A DNA stretch of 64,000 bases from Thiodiazotropha sp040791665 (lineage in GTDB: Bacteria; Pseudomonadota; Gammaproteobacteria; Chromatiales; Chromatiaceae). Where the stretch lies: positions 1-64,000 of the forward strand of contig JBFNNX010000016.1 of NCBI GenBank assembly GCA_040791665.1. The letters run 5' to 3'. The notes under the pieces were generated by a model. The model did no database searches. It was given only the letters and a program-made list of their open reading frames with translations, and was not told the DNA's origin. The translations under genes were made by a program, and so were the position numbers. Below, piece by piece: positions 51,920 to 60,710 of this stretch. The number at the start of each line of letters is the position of its first letter. Positions within the stretch are counted from its first letter, which is position 1.

Positions 51920-53272
51920 ATGAGTAGATGCCCCGATGTCTATTTTATCGATGATGAAATCGATCTTCGTTTGGCCAACGAACAGACACTTGAACTGGCC
52001 GGATTCAAGGTAGAGATATTTGAAAAAGCAGAAGACGCCCTGAAACGGATCGATGACCAGACCAGCGGTATCGTGGTCAGCGACATTCGCCTTCCCGGCC
52101 TTGACGGACTTACGCTTTTACAGCGATTGCAGCAGATGGATGCCGCTCTACCCATTATCTTGATTACCGGGCATGGGGATATATCCATGGCGGTGGATGC
52201 CATGCAGAAAGGCGCCTATGACTTTATCGAAAAGCCCTTTTCGTCCGAGCGGCTGGTGGAAACGGTACGAAGGGCCCTCGAAAAAAGGAGACTTGTTCTC
52301 GAGAACCGGACATTAAAAAGCGAGCTGAATGCGCAAAACTCCTTGGGGCCCCGCATCATTGGAAAGACCCCTGCCATGAAGACGCTGATAAATACCATCG
52401 ATCAACTTGCGGATACCGCAGCAGACATACTACTGATGGGCGAAACCGGCACCGGCAAAGAGCTTGTGGCACGTTCACTCCATGAGCACAGTCAACGAAG
52501 GGATAAGAACTTTGTCGCTGTAAACTGTGGCGCGATTCCTGAAAACTTGATCGAAAGTGAGCTTTTCGGGCATGAAAAGGGGGCCTTCACCGGTGCGGAA
52601 ACCCTACGTATCGGAAAGTTCGAATATGCCAATCATGGAAGCGTGTTTCTCGATGAAGTGGAATCGATGCCCCTGCCCGCCCAAGTCCGGCTGTTGCGCG
52701 TATTGCAGGAAAGATCCCTTGAACGGATCGGCTCCAATGAGAGTATCGAATTGGATATCCGTATCATCGCAGCCACCAAGGTTGATCTCAAGGCTGCCGC
52801 TGAACGTGGAGAATTCAGGGAGGACCTCTACTATCGGTTAAACGTGGTAACACTGGAACTCCCACCCTTACGTGAGCGCCGTGAAGATATACCTTTATTG
52901 TTTCAGCACTTTCTGCTGGTTGCCGCGGCTCGTTACGGAAAGGTTGCCCCGGCGATGCCGGACAATATCAGCCAGAAACTCATGACTTTCAACTGGCCCG
53001 GAAACGTGAGGGAACTGCGCAATGCCGCAGAACGTTTTGTACTGCTTGGCGATGAATGCGGCTTGCAGCTGGATGAAAACTCCGTCACATCACCTTGTAT
53101 CCCCATGACGCTGCCTGAACATGTTGAAGCCTTTGAAAGGGCAATGATTGAACAGGCCCTCTCCGAATCCGGCGGGGTGATAAAAAAGACCATGGAACTA
53201 CTCGGTTTGCCGAGAAAAACCCTATATGACAAGATGCAAAAGTATGGGCTGGACAAACGCCTGTACAAATAG
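51920..53272 (+). CDS. DctD-type sigma-54 response regulator
   Basis: A 450-residue activator: receiver (FIDDEIDLR, phospho-acceptor in IVVSDIRLPGLDG), AAA+ domain with Walker A GETGTGKE, GAFTGA (HEKGAFTGAETL) and Walker B SVFLDEVESMP, then a Fis-type helix-turn-helix (GVIKKTMELLGLPRKTLYDKMQKYG). All motifs for sigma-54 activation are intact. Its target is probably the promoter at 53430, in front of the TAXI gene. Confidence 0.92.
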   Translation: MSRCPDVYFIDDEIDLRLANEQTLELAGFKVEIFEKAEDALKRIDDQTSGIVVSDIRLPGLDGLTLLQRLQQMDAALPIILITGHGDISMAVDAMQKGAYDFIEKPFSSERLVETVRRALEKRRLVLENRTLKSELNAQNSLGPRIIGKTPAMKTLINTIDQLADTAADILLMGETGTGKELVARSLHEHSQRRDKNFVAVNCGAIPENLIESELFGHEKGAFTGAETLRIGKFEYANHGSVFLDEVESMPLPAQVRLLRVLQERSLERIGSNESIELDIRIIAATKVDLKAAAERGEFREDLYYRLNVVTLELPPLRERREDIPLLFQHFLLVAAARYGKVAPAMPDNISQKLMTFNWPGNVRELRNAAERFVLLGDECGLQLDENSVTSPCIPMTLPEHVEAFERAMIEQALSESGGVIKKTMELLGLPRKTLYDKMQKYGLDKRLYK

Positions 53273-53322
53273 ATCGATAGCCTGAAGCTTTTGGCTGAAT
53301 ATCACACCCGGGAGTGCAGCAA

Positions 53323-53342
53323 ATGGGTGGATATCCACCCAT
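53323..53342. promoter_or_regulatory. Perfect 20-base palindrome, candidate DctD site
   Basis: ATGGGTGGATATCCACCCAT is a perfect palindrome, 51 bases after dctD and 88 bases upstream of the sigma-54 -24 element. No T run follows, which argues against a simple terminator. The position fits an enhancer for the adjacent DctD-type activator. Confidence 0.6.
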
Positions 53343-53429
53343 CCGAAGTGATTGTCGTCATACATGGTTTTTTATGATTTATTCATTCAATCATTAACTT
53401 AGATCGGAGTGACCAAACGGAATATATTT

Positions 53430-53445
53430 TGGTCTGACTTTTGCT
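53430..53445 (+). promoter_or_regulatory. Sigma-54 promoter of the TAXI gene
   Basis: TGGTCTGACTTTTGCT keeps the invariant GG and GC with exact spacing and the TTGCT -12 element; the -24 block has TCT in place of CAC. Transcription would start near 53456, about 58 bases before the ATG. Confidence 0.7.
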
Positions 53446-53513
53446 GAATTCGATTCATTGCGCTGAACAAGCGGAATCGATATATCACTAAATCATAAAC
53501 AGGAGGATACTTA

Positions 53514-54485
53514 ATGAATATCACACGCAGATCCGTGCTGGCCGCCGGGACGGCCCTAGTCGCAGCCAGCATGATGCTACCTGTCACCGCGTCAGCCAAA
53601 GAGCGAGTGGTTTTTAGCGGTGGTCCGGCTGGCGGCACCTTCCAGGTTGTCGCTAACGCCGTTCAGGTTTTCAAACCCATCAAGAGCTCGAAAGATTTTC
53701 GGGTCAAAGCGCAATCTTCCGCCGGCTCGGTTGAAAACCTGCGTAAGGTGAACTCCGGCAAGGCACAGATGGGTGTGGTCTACTCCGGCCATGTTTACCT
53801 CGGCCGCAACGGCCAGATGAAAAACGACACCAAGAAGTATGAAGACGTCATGGCTGTTGCCTGGCTCTATGGCGCACCCGCCCAGCTGGTGACGCGTAAG
53901 GGCTCCGGAATCAAGAGCACCAAGGATCTTGTCGGGAAGAAGGTCGGCGTCGGTAACGCCGGTTCAGGGGCATTCGCCAACTGTGAACTCTTCTTCACCC
54001 ACATGGGTGTCTGGGACAAAGTCGAACGCAATGCCATGGGCTATAACGACGCCGCCCAGGCATTTGGCAACAACCAGCTGGATGCCTTCTGGCTGTTCAC
54101 GGCCTTCCCTAGCGGCGCCGTAATCATGGCGGCCCAAACCAATGATATTGAATTGGTGAATGTGGGTAAGGACGCCCAGGATAGCGGCTTCTTCGATAAG
54201 TATCCCTACTTCTCTCAACTCTCGATACCGGCCGGTACCTATCGCGGCGTAGAGAATGACAGCCCGTCCTTCCAGGACTCTGCCCTATGGGTGGCCAACT
54301 CCAAGGTATCGGAGGACACTGTCTACAACATGCTTTCCATCATCTACACCGATGAAGGCCTGGCCCACATGAAGGCACAGAAAAAGACCTTTAAGAACAT
54401 GAGCCTCGATACCGGAACCCAGGGTGTTGTAACACCATGGCATCCCGGCGCTATCAAGTTCTGGAAAGAAAAAGGCATGATGTAA
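53514..54485 (+). CDS. TAXI-type TRAP transporter substrate-binding protein
   Basis: A 323-residue periplasmic binding protein. The signal (MNITRRSVLAAGTALVAASM...ASA) contains TRRSVL, so Tat export is possible. The TAXI family start VVFSGGPAGGTFQVVANAV and the core GNAGSGAFANCELFFTHMG are clear. TAXI proteins need a fused DctQM permease; none is encoded in the window, so the permease is elsewhere. A perfect AGGAGG precedes the ATG, and a terminator follows, so the gene is monocistronic and probably strongly expressed. Confidence 0.92.
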   Translation: MNITRRSVLAAGTALVAASMMLPVTASAKERVVFSGGPAGGTFQVVANAVQVFKPIKSSKDFRVKAQSSAGSVENLRKVNSGKAQMGVVYSGHVYLGRNGQMKNDTKKYEDVMAVAWLYGAPAQLVTRKGSGIKSTKDLVGKKVGVGNAGSGAFANCELFFTHMGVWDKVERNAMGYNDAAQAFGNNQLDAFWLFTAFPSGAVIMAAQTNDIELVNVGKDAQDSGFFDKYPYFSQLSIPAGTYRGVENDSPSFQDSALWVANSKVSEDTVYNMLSIIYTDEGLAHMKAQKKTFKNMSLDTGTQGVVTPWHPGAIKFWKEKGMM

Positions 54486-54525
54486 GTTCCTGTCTCCTGA
54501 GCATACAGGCATTTCTAAGCGATAC

Positions 54526-54565
54526 AAAAGCCAACCACTTGACGGTGGTTGGCTTTTCTGTTTTT
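54526..54565 (+). terminator. Rho-independent terminator of the TAXI gene
   Basis: GCCAACCAC (54530-54538) pairs with GTGGTTGGC (54545-54553) around six bases, preceded by AAAA and followed by TTTTCTGTTTTT. A clean strong terminator. Confidence 0.9.
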
Positions 54566-54660
54566 GGGTGGAAATCGGCTAGATGCGGGCTGATCGCGCC
54601 TAACCGCCGGCCGGGATTGGCTACACTTAATCCATCATGGAACGACATGAGGATACAACC

Positions 54661-55134
54661 ATGCCATTGACCCTGATTTCCAGCGCATTCTCCGATGGAG
54701 CTAGGATACCCACCGAATATACCTGTCAAGGCGCCGATATATCACCCCAGCTGGAGTGGGACGGAGTGCCGGACAAGACCCGGAGCCTGGTGCTGATCAT
54801 GGATGACCCCGATGCCCCCGATCCCATGGCACCGAAAATGACCTGGGCCCATTGGGTGCTTTACAACCTGCCGCCGGAGACCCGAGAGCTGCCCGAGGCC
54901 GTTGATCCCGCCGATCTTCCAGACAAAACCGGCGAAGGGATCAATGACTGGAATCGAACCGGCTATGGCGGCCCGTGCCCGCCGGTCGGCCGTCATCGCT
55001 ACTTCCATAAGCTGTATGCCCTGGATACCCTGCTGGAGGGTCTGGAGAGACCCACCAAGAGAGAGGTTGAGCAGGCTATGGCGGGGCATGTGATCGAGGA
55101 AGCTGTGCTGATGGGAACCTATGTAAAATCGTGA
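54661..55134 (+). CDS. YbhB/YbcL-family PEBP-like protein
   Basis: A 157-residue homologue of the Raf-kinase-inhibitor/PEBP fold. The ligand-site signature VLIMDDPDAPDPMAPKMTWAHWVLYNLP and GYGGPCPPVGRHRYFHKLYALD are complete. Bacterial members bind small anions or phospholipid head groups; their role is unclear. ATG 54661 is preferred over 54637 because GAGG lies about eight bases upstream and the family start PLTLISSAF follows. A decayed copy exists at 41371-41709. Confidence 0.9.
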   Translation: MPLTLISSAFSDGARIPTEYTCQGADISPQLEWDGVPDKTRSLVLIMDDPDAPDPMAPKMTWAHWVLYNLPPETRELPEAVDPADLPDKTGEGINDWNRTGYGGPCPPVGRHRYFHKLYALDTLLEGLERPTKREVEQAMAGHVIEEAVLMGTYVKS

Positions 55135-55237
55135 CCACAAGATAACCAGTGCCTGTTTTGTTGCACGTCCATGGTGATAAGATCCACATTGGACAAGAGC
55201 TAGTGCAGGCAGTCGCATCGATCGACAGGAGAGATGG

Positions 55238-55897
55238 ATGGTGAATCAATTAAGCGAAAGTGCCTATAGCCTCGGAGAGGAGATCGCCCATGCCGTCTCC
55301 CATGGCATAGGCATTGTGCTGAGCATTGCCGGCCTTGTGGTACTGGTGGCCTTCGCCGCTCTCTACGGTAATAGCTGGCATATCACAAGCAGCAGTATCT
55401 ACGGCGCCACGTTGATTCTCCTCTACACCGCCTCGACCCTGTACCACGGCATTCCCCAACCGACGGTGAAACGGGTGCTGCGGCGTATCGACCATGCCGC
55501 CATCTTTCTACTCATCGCCGGCACCTATACCCCCTTTACCCTCGTCAATCTGAGAGGAGCGTGGGGCTGGACCCTATTTGGATTGGTATGGGGCATTGCC
55601 ATCCTGGGCGTATTGCTCGAGATATTGGCCAAGCGGCGGATCAAATGGCTCTCGCTGACTCTCTACCTGGGGCTTGGCTGGTTGGTGGTGATTGCCATCG
55701 ATCCGCTGCTCGATGCTGTGGCCAGCGGGGGATTGATTCTGCTGTTGGCCGGTGGCCTCTGCTACTCCCTGGGGGTGATATTCTATCTCTGGAAGCGGCT
55801 CGCCTACCACCATGCGGTGTGGCATCTGTTCGTCATGGCGGGCAGTCTGCTCCATTTCTTCTCCATCTTCTTCTACGTACTGCCTCCGGCTGCATAG
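55238..55897 (+). CDS. Hemolysin III / YqfA-type (PAQR) membrane protein
   Basis: A 219-residue protein with seven helices. The family starts with EEIAHAVSHGIGIVLSIAGLVVL and contains the metal-site residues: H in STLYHG and the C-terminal pair in YHHAVWHLFVMAGSLLHFF. Homologues are called hemolysin III but act as membrane-homeostasis proteins in some bacteria. AGGAGAG precedes the ATG. Confidence 0.92.
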   Translation: MVNQLSESAYSLGEEIAHAVSHGIGIVLSIAGLVVLVAFAALYGNSWHITSSSIYGATLILLYTASTLYHGIPQPTVKRVLRRIDHAAIFLLIAGTYTPFTLVNLRGAWGWTLFGLVWGIAILGVLLEILAKRRIKWLSLTLYLGLGWLVVIAIDPLLDAVASGGLILLLAGGLCYSLGVIFYLWKRLAYHHAVWHLFVMAGSLLHFFSIFFYVLPPAA

Positions 55898-56117
55898 ATC
55901 GGAAGAAGCATCGGCGCTGCGGCACCGACAATCACACCTTGAGATTTCCTCGTTTGCCTCGAGTACAACCGATCGCCCACCCGGCTTATAGTTGCGACTG
56001 GTTAGTCAATTCAATCCCCTAGCAACCCGTTAAAATGTCGGTGTTTGACGTAAGACACCATCATCCACAGTCTCATTAACAGAACCTACCTAGACAGCGC
56101 ACGACGGGAGGCAAACC

Positions 56118-56501
56118 ATGGGATCGAGAGAGCACAAGCACGATGAAACCTACAGTGACGAAGAGGTGGAGACCCGGCTGAAAGATGAGCTGCCTCACTG
56201 GTATCTGGAGAAGGGCTGGATCAGACGGAAATACAAAACCAGTGGTTGGAAAGCTACGCTGATGGTGGTGAATACCGTGGGCCACCTGGCGGAAACGGCA
56301 TTCCATCATCCTGATCTGACCGTCTCCTATGCTTTCGTCATCGTCAAACTGGTAACCCACTCCGCCAAAGGCATCACCAACAAGGATTTCGAACTGGCGC
56401 GTAAGATCGAGGAGGTGGTCATGTGGCAGCCCGGACTCGAAGCGGGCGACCTCGAGGGCACCCCCGACGATCCACGCTTCAAATATATCAAATATGATTA
56501 A
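56118..56501 (+). CDS. phhB: Pterin-4a-carbinolamine dehydratase
   Basis: A 127-residue protein of the PCD/DCoH family. The active-site signature is complete: AETAFHHPDLTVSYAFVIVKLVTHSAKGITNKDFELARKIE split here as HHPDLTVSYAFV and LVTHSAKGITNKD. The N-terminal about 35 residues are an extra charged extension. The enzyme dehydrates 4a-hydroxytetrahydrobiopterin, but phenylalanine hydroxylase (phhA) is not adjacent. Some bacterial members have been linked with molybdopterin metabolism, which would suit this genome; this is speculative. Confidence 0.85.
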   Translation: MGSREHKHDETYSDEEVETRLKDELPHWYLEKGWIRRKYKTSGWKATLMVVNTVGHLAETAFHHPDLTVSYAFVIVKLVTHSAKGITNKDFELARKIEEVVMWQPGLEAGDLEGTPDDPRFKYIKYD

Positions 56502-56879
56502 TCGGGCAATGAGTCTTTTAGTCAGCCTGCGTCAGCGACATATTTACGGCGTCCAAGCAGCCCGGAGCCGAAGCGCCAGAGTGCAACTGGAAGTGGCGCA
56601 ACTGCAGGCGGATTTTGTCAATTCCGATGTTGTCCGCATGCCGGCCACAAGATTTTCAGGATCAATCTGAATGGTCAACTGAGGACTACGCTGGCAACAG
56701 CGAAGTCGAACGCAGTTCGAAATGATACAGATCGACGAGATAGCCAGATATTAGGGGCACATCTCTCAATGAGACCTACGCCCCTTTTCTACAATCCCAG
56801 CTGATGTAGTCTTGGATATGCAGTCAGCCCTATAAGCGCGATAACCACGCTCAGACAAGTAATTAAGAGGAACTCGGAT
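56502..56879. other. Intergenic region before bactofilin gene
   Basis: About 380 bases. A 53-codon plus frame from 56509 (RSRSARVQLEVAQLQADF) has no ribosome binding site. Nothing else was recognised. Confidence 0.35.
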
Positions 56880-57458
56880 ATGTTTGACAGAAACAAACGA
56901 GAGTCACATGACGAAAGCGATAGCATCCCAATCTCCGAAACAAGGGAACCCGAGGAGAGGTATGACACCCAAAACCGTGTTCGCGAGGCAGCGGTCATCG
57001 GTCCATCGATTCAGATTAACGGCGATCTAAGCGGTGAAGAAGACTTGATCATTCAGGGCAAGGTGTCAGGTACCATACAGCTTAAGGAGAAAAGCCTCAC
57101 TGTGGGTAACAAGGGACAGGTTGACGCCAGCGTGCTCGCACATAGCATCATCATAGAAGGTACGGTAAATGGCGATCTCTGCGGCTCGGAGCGCGTCTAT
57201 ATCCGGAAGACAGGCAACGTTCACGGCAATATCGTTTCACCCAAGGTTAGTCTTGATGAGGGGTGCCACTTCAAGGGCAGCATCGATATGGATCAGGAAG
57301 TGATCAACAAGGCTTTCGGCAAACCGGGAACATCTTCAGTAACCACAAAACCGGAACGCTCTTCCACTAAATACAAGAACATTGAGACCAACAAGCCGAA
57401 CAAAACTGATGAATCAGCAGTAGCTGATAAAGGTGTCAAGAGTGGATCCGCGGGTTGA
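56880..57458 (+). CDS. Bactofilin
   Basis: A 192-residue bactofilin, a self-polymerising cytoskeletal protein that scaffolds wall or envelope processes. The central beta-helix is clear (about 35-135): QINGDLSGEEDLIIQGKVSG, then IIEGTVNGDLCGSERVYIRKTG and GNVHGNIVSPKVSLDEGC. The N- and C-terminal tails are polar and disordered, as in the family; the C-terminal tail is rich in Lys, Ser and Thr. AAGAGG lies upstream of the ATG. Confidence 0.93.
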   Translation: MFDRNKRESHDESDSIPISETREPEERYDTQNRVREAAVIGPSIQINGDLSGEEDLIIQGKVSGTIQLKEKSLTVGNKGQVDASVLAHSIIIEGTVNGDLCGSERVYIRKTGNVHGNIVSPKVSLDEGCHFKGSIDMDQEVINKAFGKPGTSSVTTKPERSSTKYKNIETNKPNKTDESAVADKGVKSGSAG

Positions 57459-57574
57459 GCCTAACGGTTCATCAGGAATGATGAATCTAAGAGCCGACAG
57501 GCTCTACCTGACAGAGCCACGATAGATAAAGTGATACGATAACATTGGTCACTTCGGCTTCACCCAATCAACCA

Positions 57575-58192
57575 ATGCAACGAGGTGACGACGAACCGTT
57601 CACCTCACCGCTGTTCCACAAAACGATGGCGCGGTTCGATCACACCACACGTCACGTGATTCTCGAACCAGGATCTACCAGCCAAGGCATCCTGGCGTTA
57701 CTGCAGGGTAGAAGGTGTCGCCTTTTGGTGGCCGATGCGGCTCTGGCATTGAGTAGGTTCAGCGAGAAATCGCAGGATACGGAATCACTATTCCACCATA
57801 TGGAGCTGCTGTTCACAAACGCTGGTACAGATAAGATCGATACCGTGCTGTGCTGGGACCTACTCAACTATCTGAGCCTGCCGCTGTTTAATGCCTTCAC
57901 TGCCCGTCTGGCGGCTTTAATGGCACCTACCGGCATGCTGCATGCTTATATCTACTCGGCACACACTGCCATGTCCAGATGGCCGCAGCGCTATTCCGTG
58001 CTGGGAGATGACCTGGTGGTACGCTTGGATCACGACCCGCCCGAACGCAAAACACCGCGCTACAGCTATGGCGATCTAGATAAACATGCGAGCGGTCTGC
58101 GTGTCGTACGCTCGATGTTGCTGCGTAATGGAATTCAGGAGTATCTACTGCGTGTGAATCCTGAGGGAGAGAGTCCGTCAGACAAGGCATAA
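57575..58192 (+). CDS. Possible SAM-methyltransferase-like protein
   Basis: About 205 residues. The stretch DTVLCWDLLNYLSLPLFNAFTARLAALMAPTGMLHAYIYSA looks like motifs post-I to III of a class I methyltransferase, but the glycine-rich motif I is not obvious (GSTSQGILALLQGRRCRLLVADA is the best fit). It may be a degenerate or non-catalytic member. The start is uncertain: TTG 57545, ATG 57575 and ATG 57626 are possible and none has a clear ribosome binding site. It follows the bactofilin gene on the same strand. Confidence 0.55.
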   Translation: MQRGDDEPFTSPLFHKTMARFDHTTRHVILEPGSTSQGILALLQGRRCRLLVADAALALSRFSEKSQDTESLFHHMELLFTNAGTDKIDTVLCWDLLNYLSLPLFNAFTARLAALMAPTGMLHAYIYSAHTAMSRWPQRYSVLGDDLVVRLDHDPPERKTPRYSYGDLDKHASGLRVVRSMLLRNGIQEYLLRVNPEGESPSDKA

Positions 58193-58553
58193 ACCGAACA
58201 TTTCGCCAACCAGATTCAACGGCCTATGCCCAATAGGCCCGCATTGTCTGCTCACGCTGCCCTCCTGATTAACAAGACATCCATACCAACAACCGAATAT
58301 TCGCTAATAATCAATAAGATAAGCATCATGTGATCGTTCGCATTGTAGTCGATCGACCGCACTTTGAAGCGTAGGCGTCATAAGACTCAGGATAATACCC
58401 TTAAGTCATGTAAGAGATTGCCGTTATCCTAAATCATTGACTAGGGAGATATCGTGTTGTGCGCTGCCAAGGCGTTGAACGGCAATGAGTCGAGGAGACC
58501 AACCGGCAGCCCATCCGAACAGATCAACAGATAGCCGTAAACCGACAAACCCA
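58193..58553. other. Intergenic region with hairpin
   Basis: About 360 bases. GGCCTAT (58221-58227) pairs with ATAGGCC (58233-58239) around five bases; no T run follows. The remaining AT-rich part probably contains the promoter of the c-heme GGDEF gene. Confidence 0.45.
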
Positions 58554-60629
58554 ATGAAACAGGGATTTAAGTTCAACAACAGAAACCTAAGCCTATGGAC
58601 ATTTCTGGCAGCCCTGCTGTGGAGTGCGGTATTCATCTTCTCACTCGAGTGGAATTTGCAGCAAAACCAACGCATGGTGCCAGAGCGAGCCAGCGCCCAA
58701 GCCCGCGCCGCCATCGAGAAGGACCTGATCTATCGTAGTGTGGTCTCCCGCGTCGGTGGCGTCTATATGCCGGTAGACCAAGGCATCATTCCCAATCCCT
58801 ATCTGGGCCACCTACCCGACCGGGATGTAACCACCACCGACGGCCGCAAGCTGACACTGGTTAATTCCTCCTATTTCACCCGCCTGGTTCACGACCAGGA
58901 GGCCACAATGACGCCGGATGGAGTACGTGGACATACCACCAAAGAGAATCCGCTCAGACCGCTCAATGCACCTGACAGCTGGGAGCTGAGGGGCCTGAAA
59001 AAGCTGCGTAGCGGCCTGCCCGAATGGAGCGAAGAGACACTGATCGACGGCAAACCCTACCTGCGGATGATCAGGCCCCGATTGGCGAAGGCATCCTGTA
59101 TGAATTGCCATCCGGAGGAGAGGGCCGCACCGGGGGAGATCATGGGTGGCATCAGCGTGCGTATTCCGCTGGATGAACTGCAGGCCAACGCAGATGCACG
59201 AGTCCTGAATATTGCGGGCTGGCATGGTGGTCTATGGATACTCGGCATGATCGGCCTGTTTCTGGGAAACCGACTGCTCCGTGTCCAGTCGGATAGGATG
59301 CACTATTCGGCGCTGCACGACATCCTGACCGACCTGCCGAACCGAGCCCTTTTTATGGACCGCTTGGAACAACGGCTCGAAAGCGCAAAACGGCGCGGCC
59401 TCACAGGGGCCATACTTTTTCTGGACTTGGACCGCTTTAAGTACATCAATGATTCACTCGGCCACAGTATCGGTGACGAGCTGCTGAAGCTGGTCGCGGA
59501 GCGACAGCGTTTCCTGCTACGTGCTGAAGATACAGTCGCCCGCCTTGGCGGTGACGAGTTCGTCATCCTCTTGGCTGACCTGCACGCCGATCCCGAGATT
59601 ACAGCCATCGAGGCGCAGAACGTGGCGGAAAAGGTGCTGGATGCCCTCGCTCAGCCCTATCACATCGGCAACCACACCCTGCACTCCACGCCCAGTATCG
59701 GCATTGCCCTGATCTCGCCCGAATCGGACGATGCCAGCGAAATCCTCAAGCAGGCCGATGCCGCCATGTACCAGGCCAAGGAGTACGGCCGCAACAATTT
59801 TCGCTTCTTCCTGCCCAGCATGCAGATGCTCGCTTCAGAAAGGCTCGAGTTGGAAAACGCCCTGCACAGCGCTATCACCCTGAACCAACTGGTGCTGCAC
59901 TATCAGCCCAAGGTGACGATCTCGAGGAGAGAAAAGATAGTAGGGGCCGAGGCCCTTATTCGCTGGCACCACCCGACCCAGGGCCTGCTCATGCCCGGCG
60001 ATTTCATCGCCATTGCGGAAGAGAGCGGACTGATATTGCAACTAGGCGAGTGGGTATTGCGGGAGACTTGTTTACAGATCAAGGCATGGGAGCATCGGTT
60101 CAAGGGAAAATCCTTCGGCAGGATCTCCGTCAACATAAGTCCCAAGCAGTTTCAGCAGAAGGACTTCATACAGCAGGTCGTTTCAACGATTACCGATACC
60201 GAAGTGGATCCTACAAGATTGGAATTTGAACTGACCGAGAGCTCTCTTGTCGAGGACATCCAGGGTGTGAGAAGTAAAATGGAAGAGTTGAAGAAACTCG
60301 GAATTCAAATCTCCATCGACGATTTCGGCACTGGCTACTCGTCCCTCGCCTATCTGAAAATGTTGCCGGTTGACGTGCTGAAGATAGACCGCTCATTTAT
60401 ACGCGACATCGGCATCGATCCCAACGACGACGCCATTGTCGAAACTATTCTCGCCATGTCGTGGCGTCTAGGTTTCCACGCCATAGCCGAAGGCGTTGAA
60501 ACGGAAGAACAACTGACGTTTCTGAGGGCAAGACAGTGCGATGGCTACCAGGGTTACCTATTCAGTCGACCGCTGGTGGCGGATGAGTTTGAGGACATTC
60601 TGCAAAAATCAGCAGATACCCGGGCTTAA
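58554..60629 (+). CDS. c-type heme sensor GGDEF-EAL protein
   Basis: About 691 residues. An N-terminal membrane helix (about 12-32) is followed by a periplasmic DUF3365/Tll0287-like sensor domain (about 35-220) that carries one c-heme motif, CMNCH (about residues 182-186), a second helix (about 222-242), then GGDEF (RLGGDEF intact, inhibitory RAED intact) and EAL (GAEALIRW, VNISPKQF, ELTESS, DDFGTGYSS, EGVETEEQL all intact). Both synthesis and hydrolysis of c-di-GMP are possible. The heme implies sensing of redox state, oxygen, NO or CO. ATG 58554 starts the first helix; the frame is open to 58485. Confidence 0.9.
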   Translation: MKQGFKFNNRNLSLWTFLAALLWSAVFIFSLEWNLQQNQRMVPERASAQARAAIEKDLIYRSVVSRVGGVYMPVDQGIIPNPYLGHLPDRDVTTTDGRKLTLVNSSYFTRLVHDQEATMTPDGVRGHTTKENPLRPLNAPDSWELRGLKKLRSGLPEWSEETLIDGKPYLRMIRPRLAKASCMNCHPEERAAPGEIMGGISVRIPLDELQANADARVLNIAGWHGGLWILGMIGLFLGNRLLRVQSDRMHYSALHDILTDLPNRALFMDRLEQRLESAKRRGLTGAILFLDLDRFKYINDSLGHSIGDELLKLVAERQRFLLRAEDTVARLGGDEFVILLADLHADPEITAIEAQNVAEKVLDALAQPYHIGNHTLHSTPSIGIALISPESDDASEILKQADAAMYQAKEYGRNNFRFFLPSMQMLASERLELENALHSAITLNQLVLHYQPKVTISRREKIVGAEALIRWHHPTQGLLMPGDFIAIAEESGLILQLGEWVLRETCLQIKAWEHRFKGKSFGRISVNISPKQFQQKDFIQQVVSTITDTEVDPTRLEFELTESSLVEDIQGVRSKMEELKKLGIQISIDDFGTGYSSLAYLKMLPVDVLKIDRSFIRDIGIDPNDDAIVETILAMSWRLGFHAIAEGVETEEQLTFLRARQCDGYQGYLFSRPLVADEFEDILQKSADTRA

Positions 60630-60656
60630 ACGACTGGAACTTCCTTCGATCCGCTC

Positions 60657-60684
60657 AGGACCCTTTGACACTAATCCAATTGGC
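60657..60684 (+). repeat. Copy of the dispersed repeat
   Basis: This 28-base segment contains GACACTAATCCAATTGGC and matches the ends of the MITE-like element at 49670-49856. It lies between two convergent genes. Confidence 0.5.
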
Positions 60685-60710
60685 CCTAAGAGTGACGGTG
60701 TGTTTGGGGA

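Noticed and set aside
56509..56670. 53-codon frame after the pterin dehydratase gene
   Set aside because: No ribosome binding site; low-complexity sequence.
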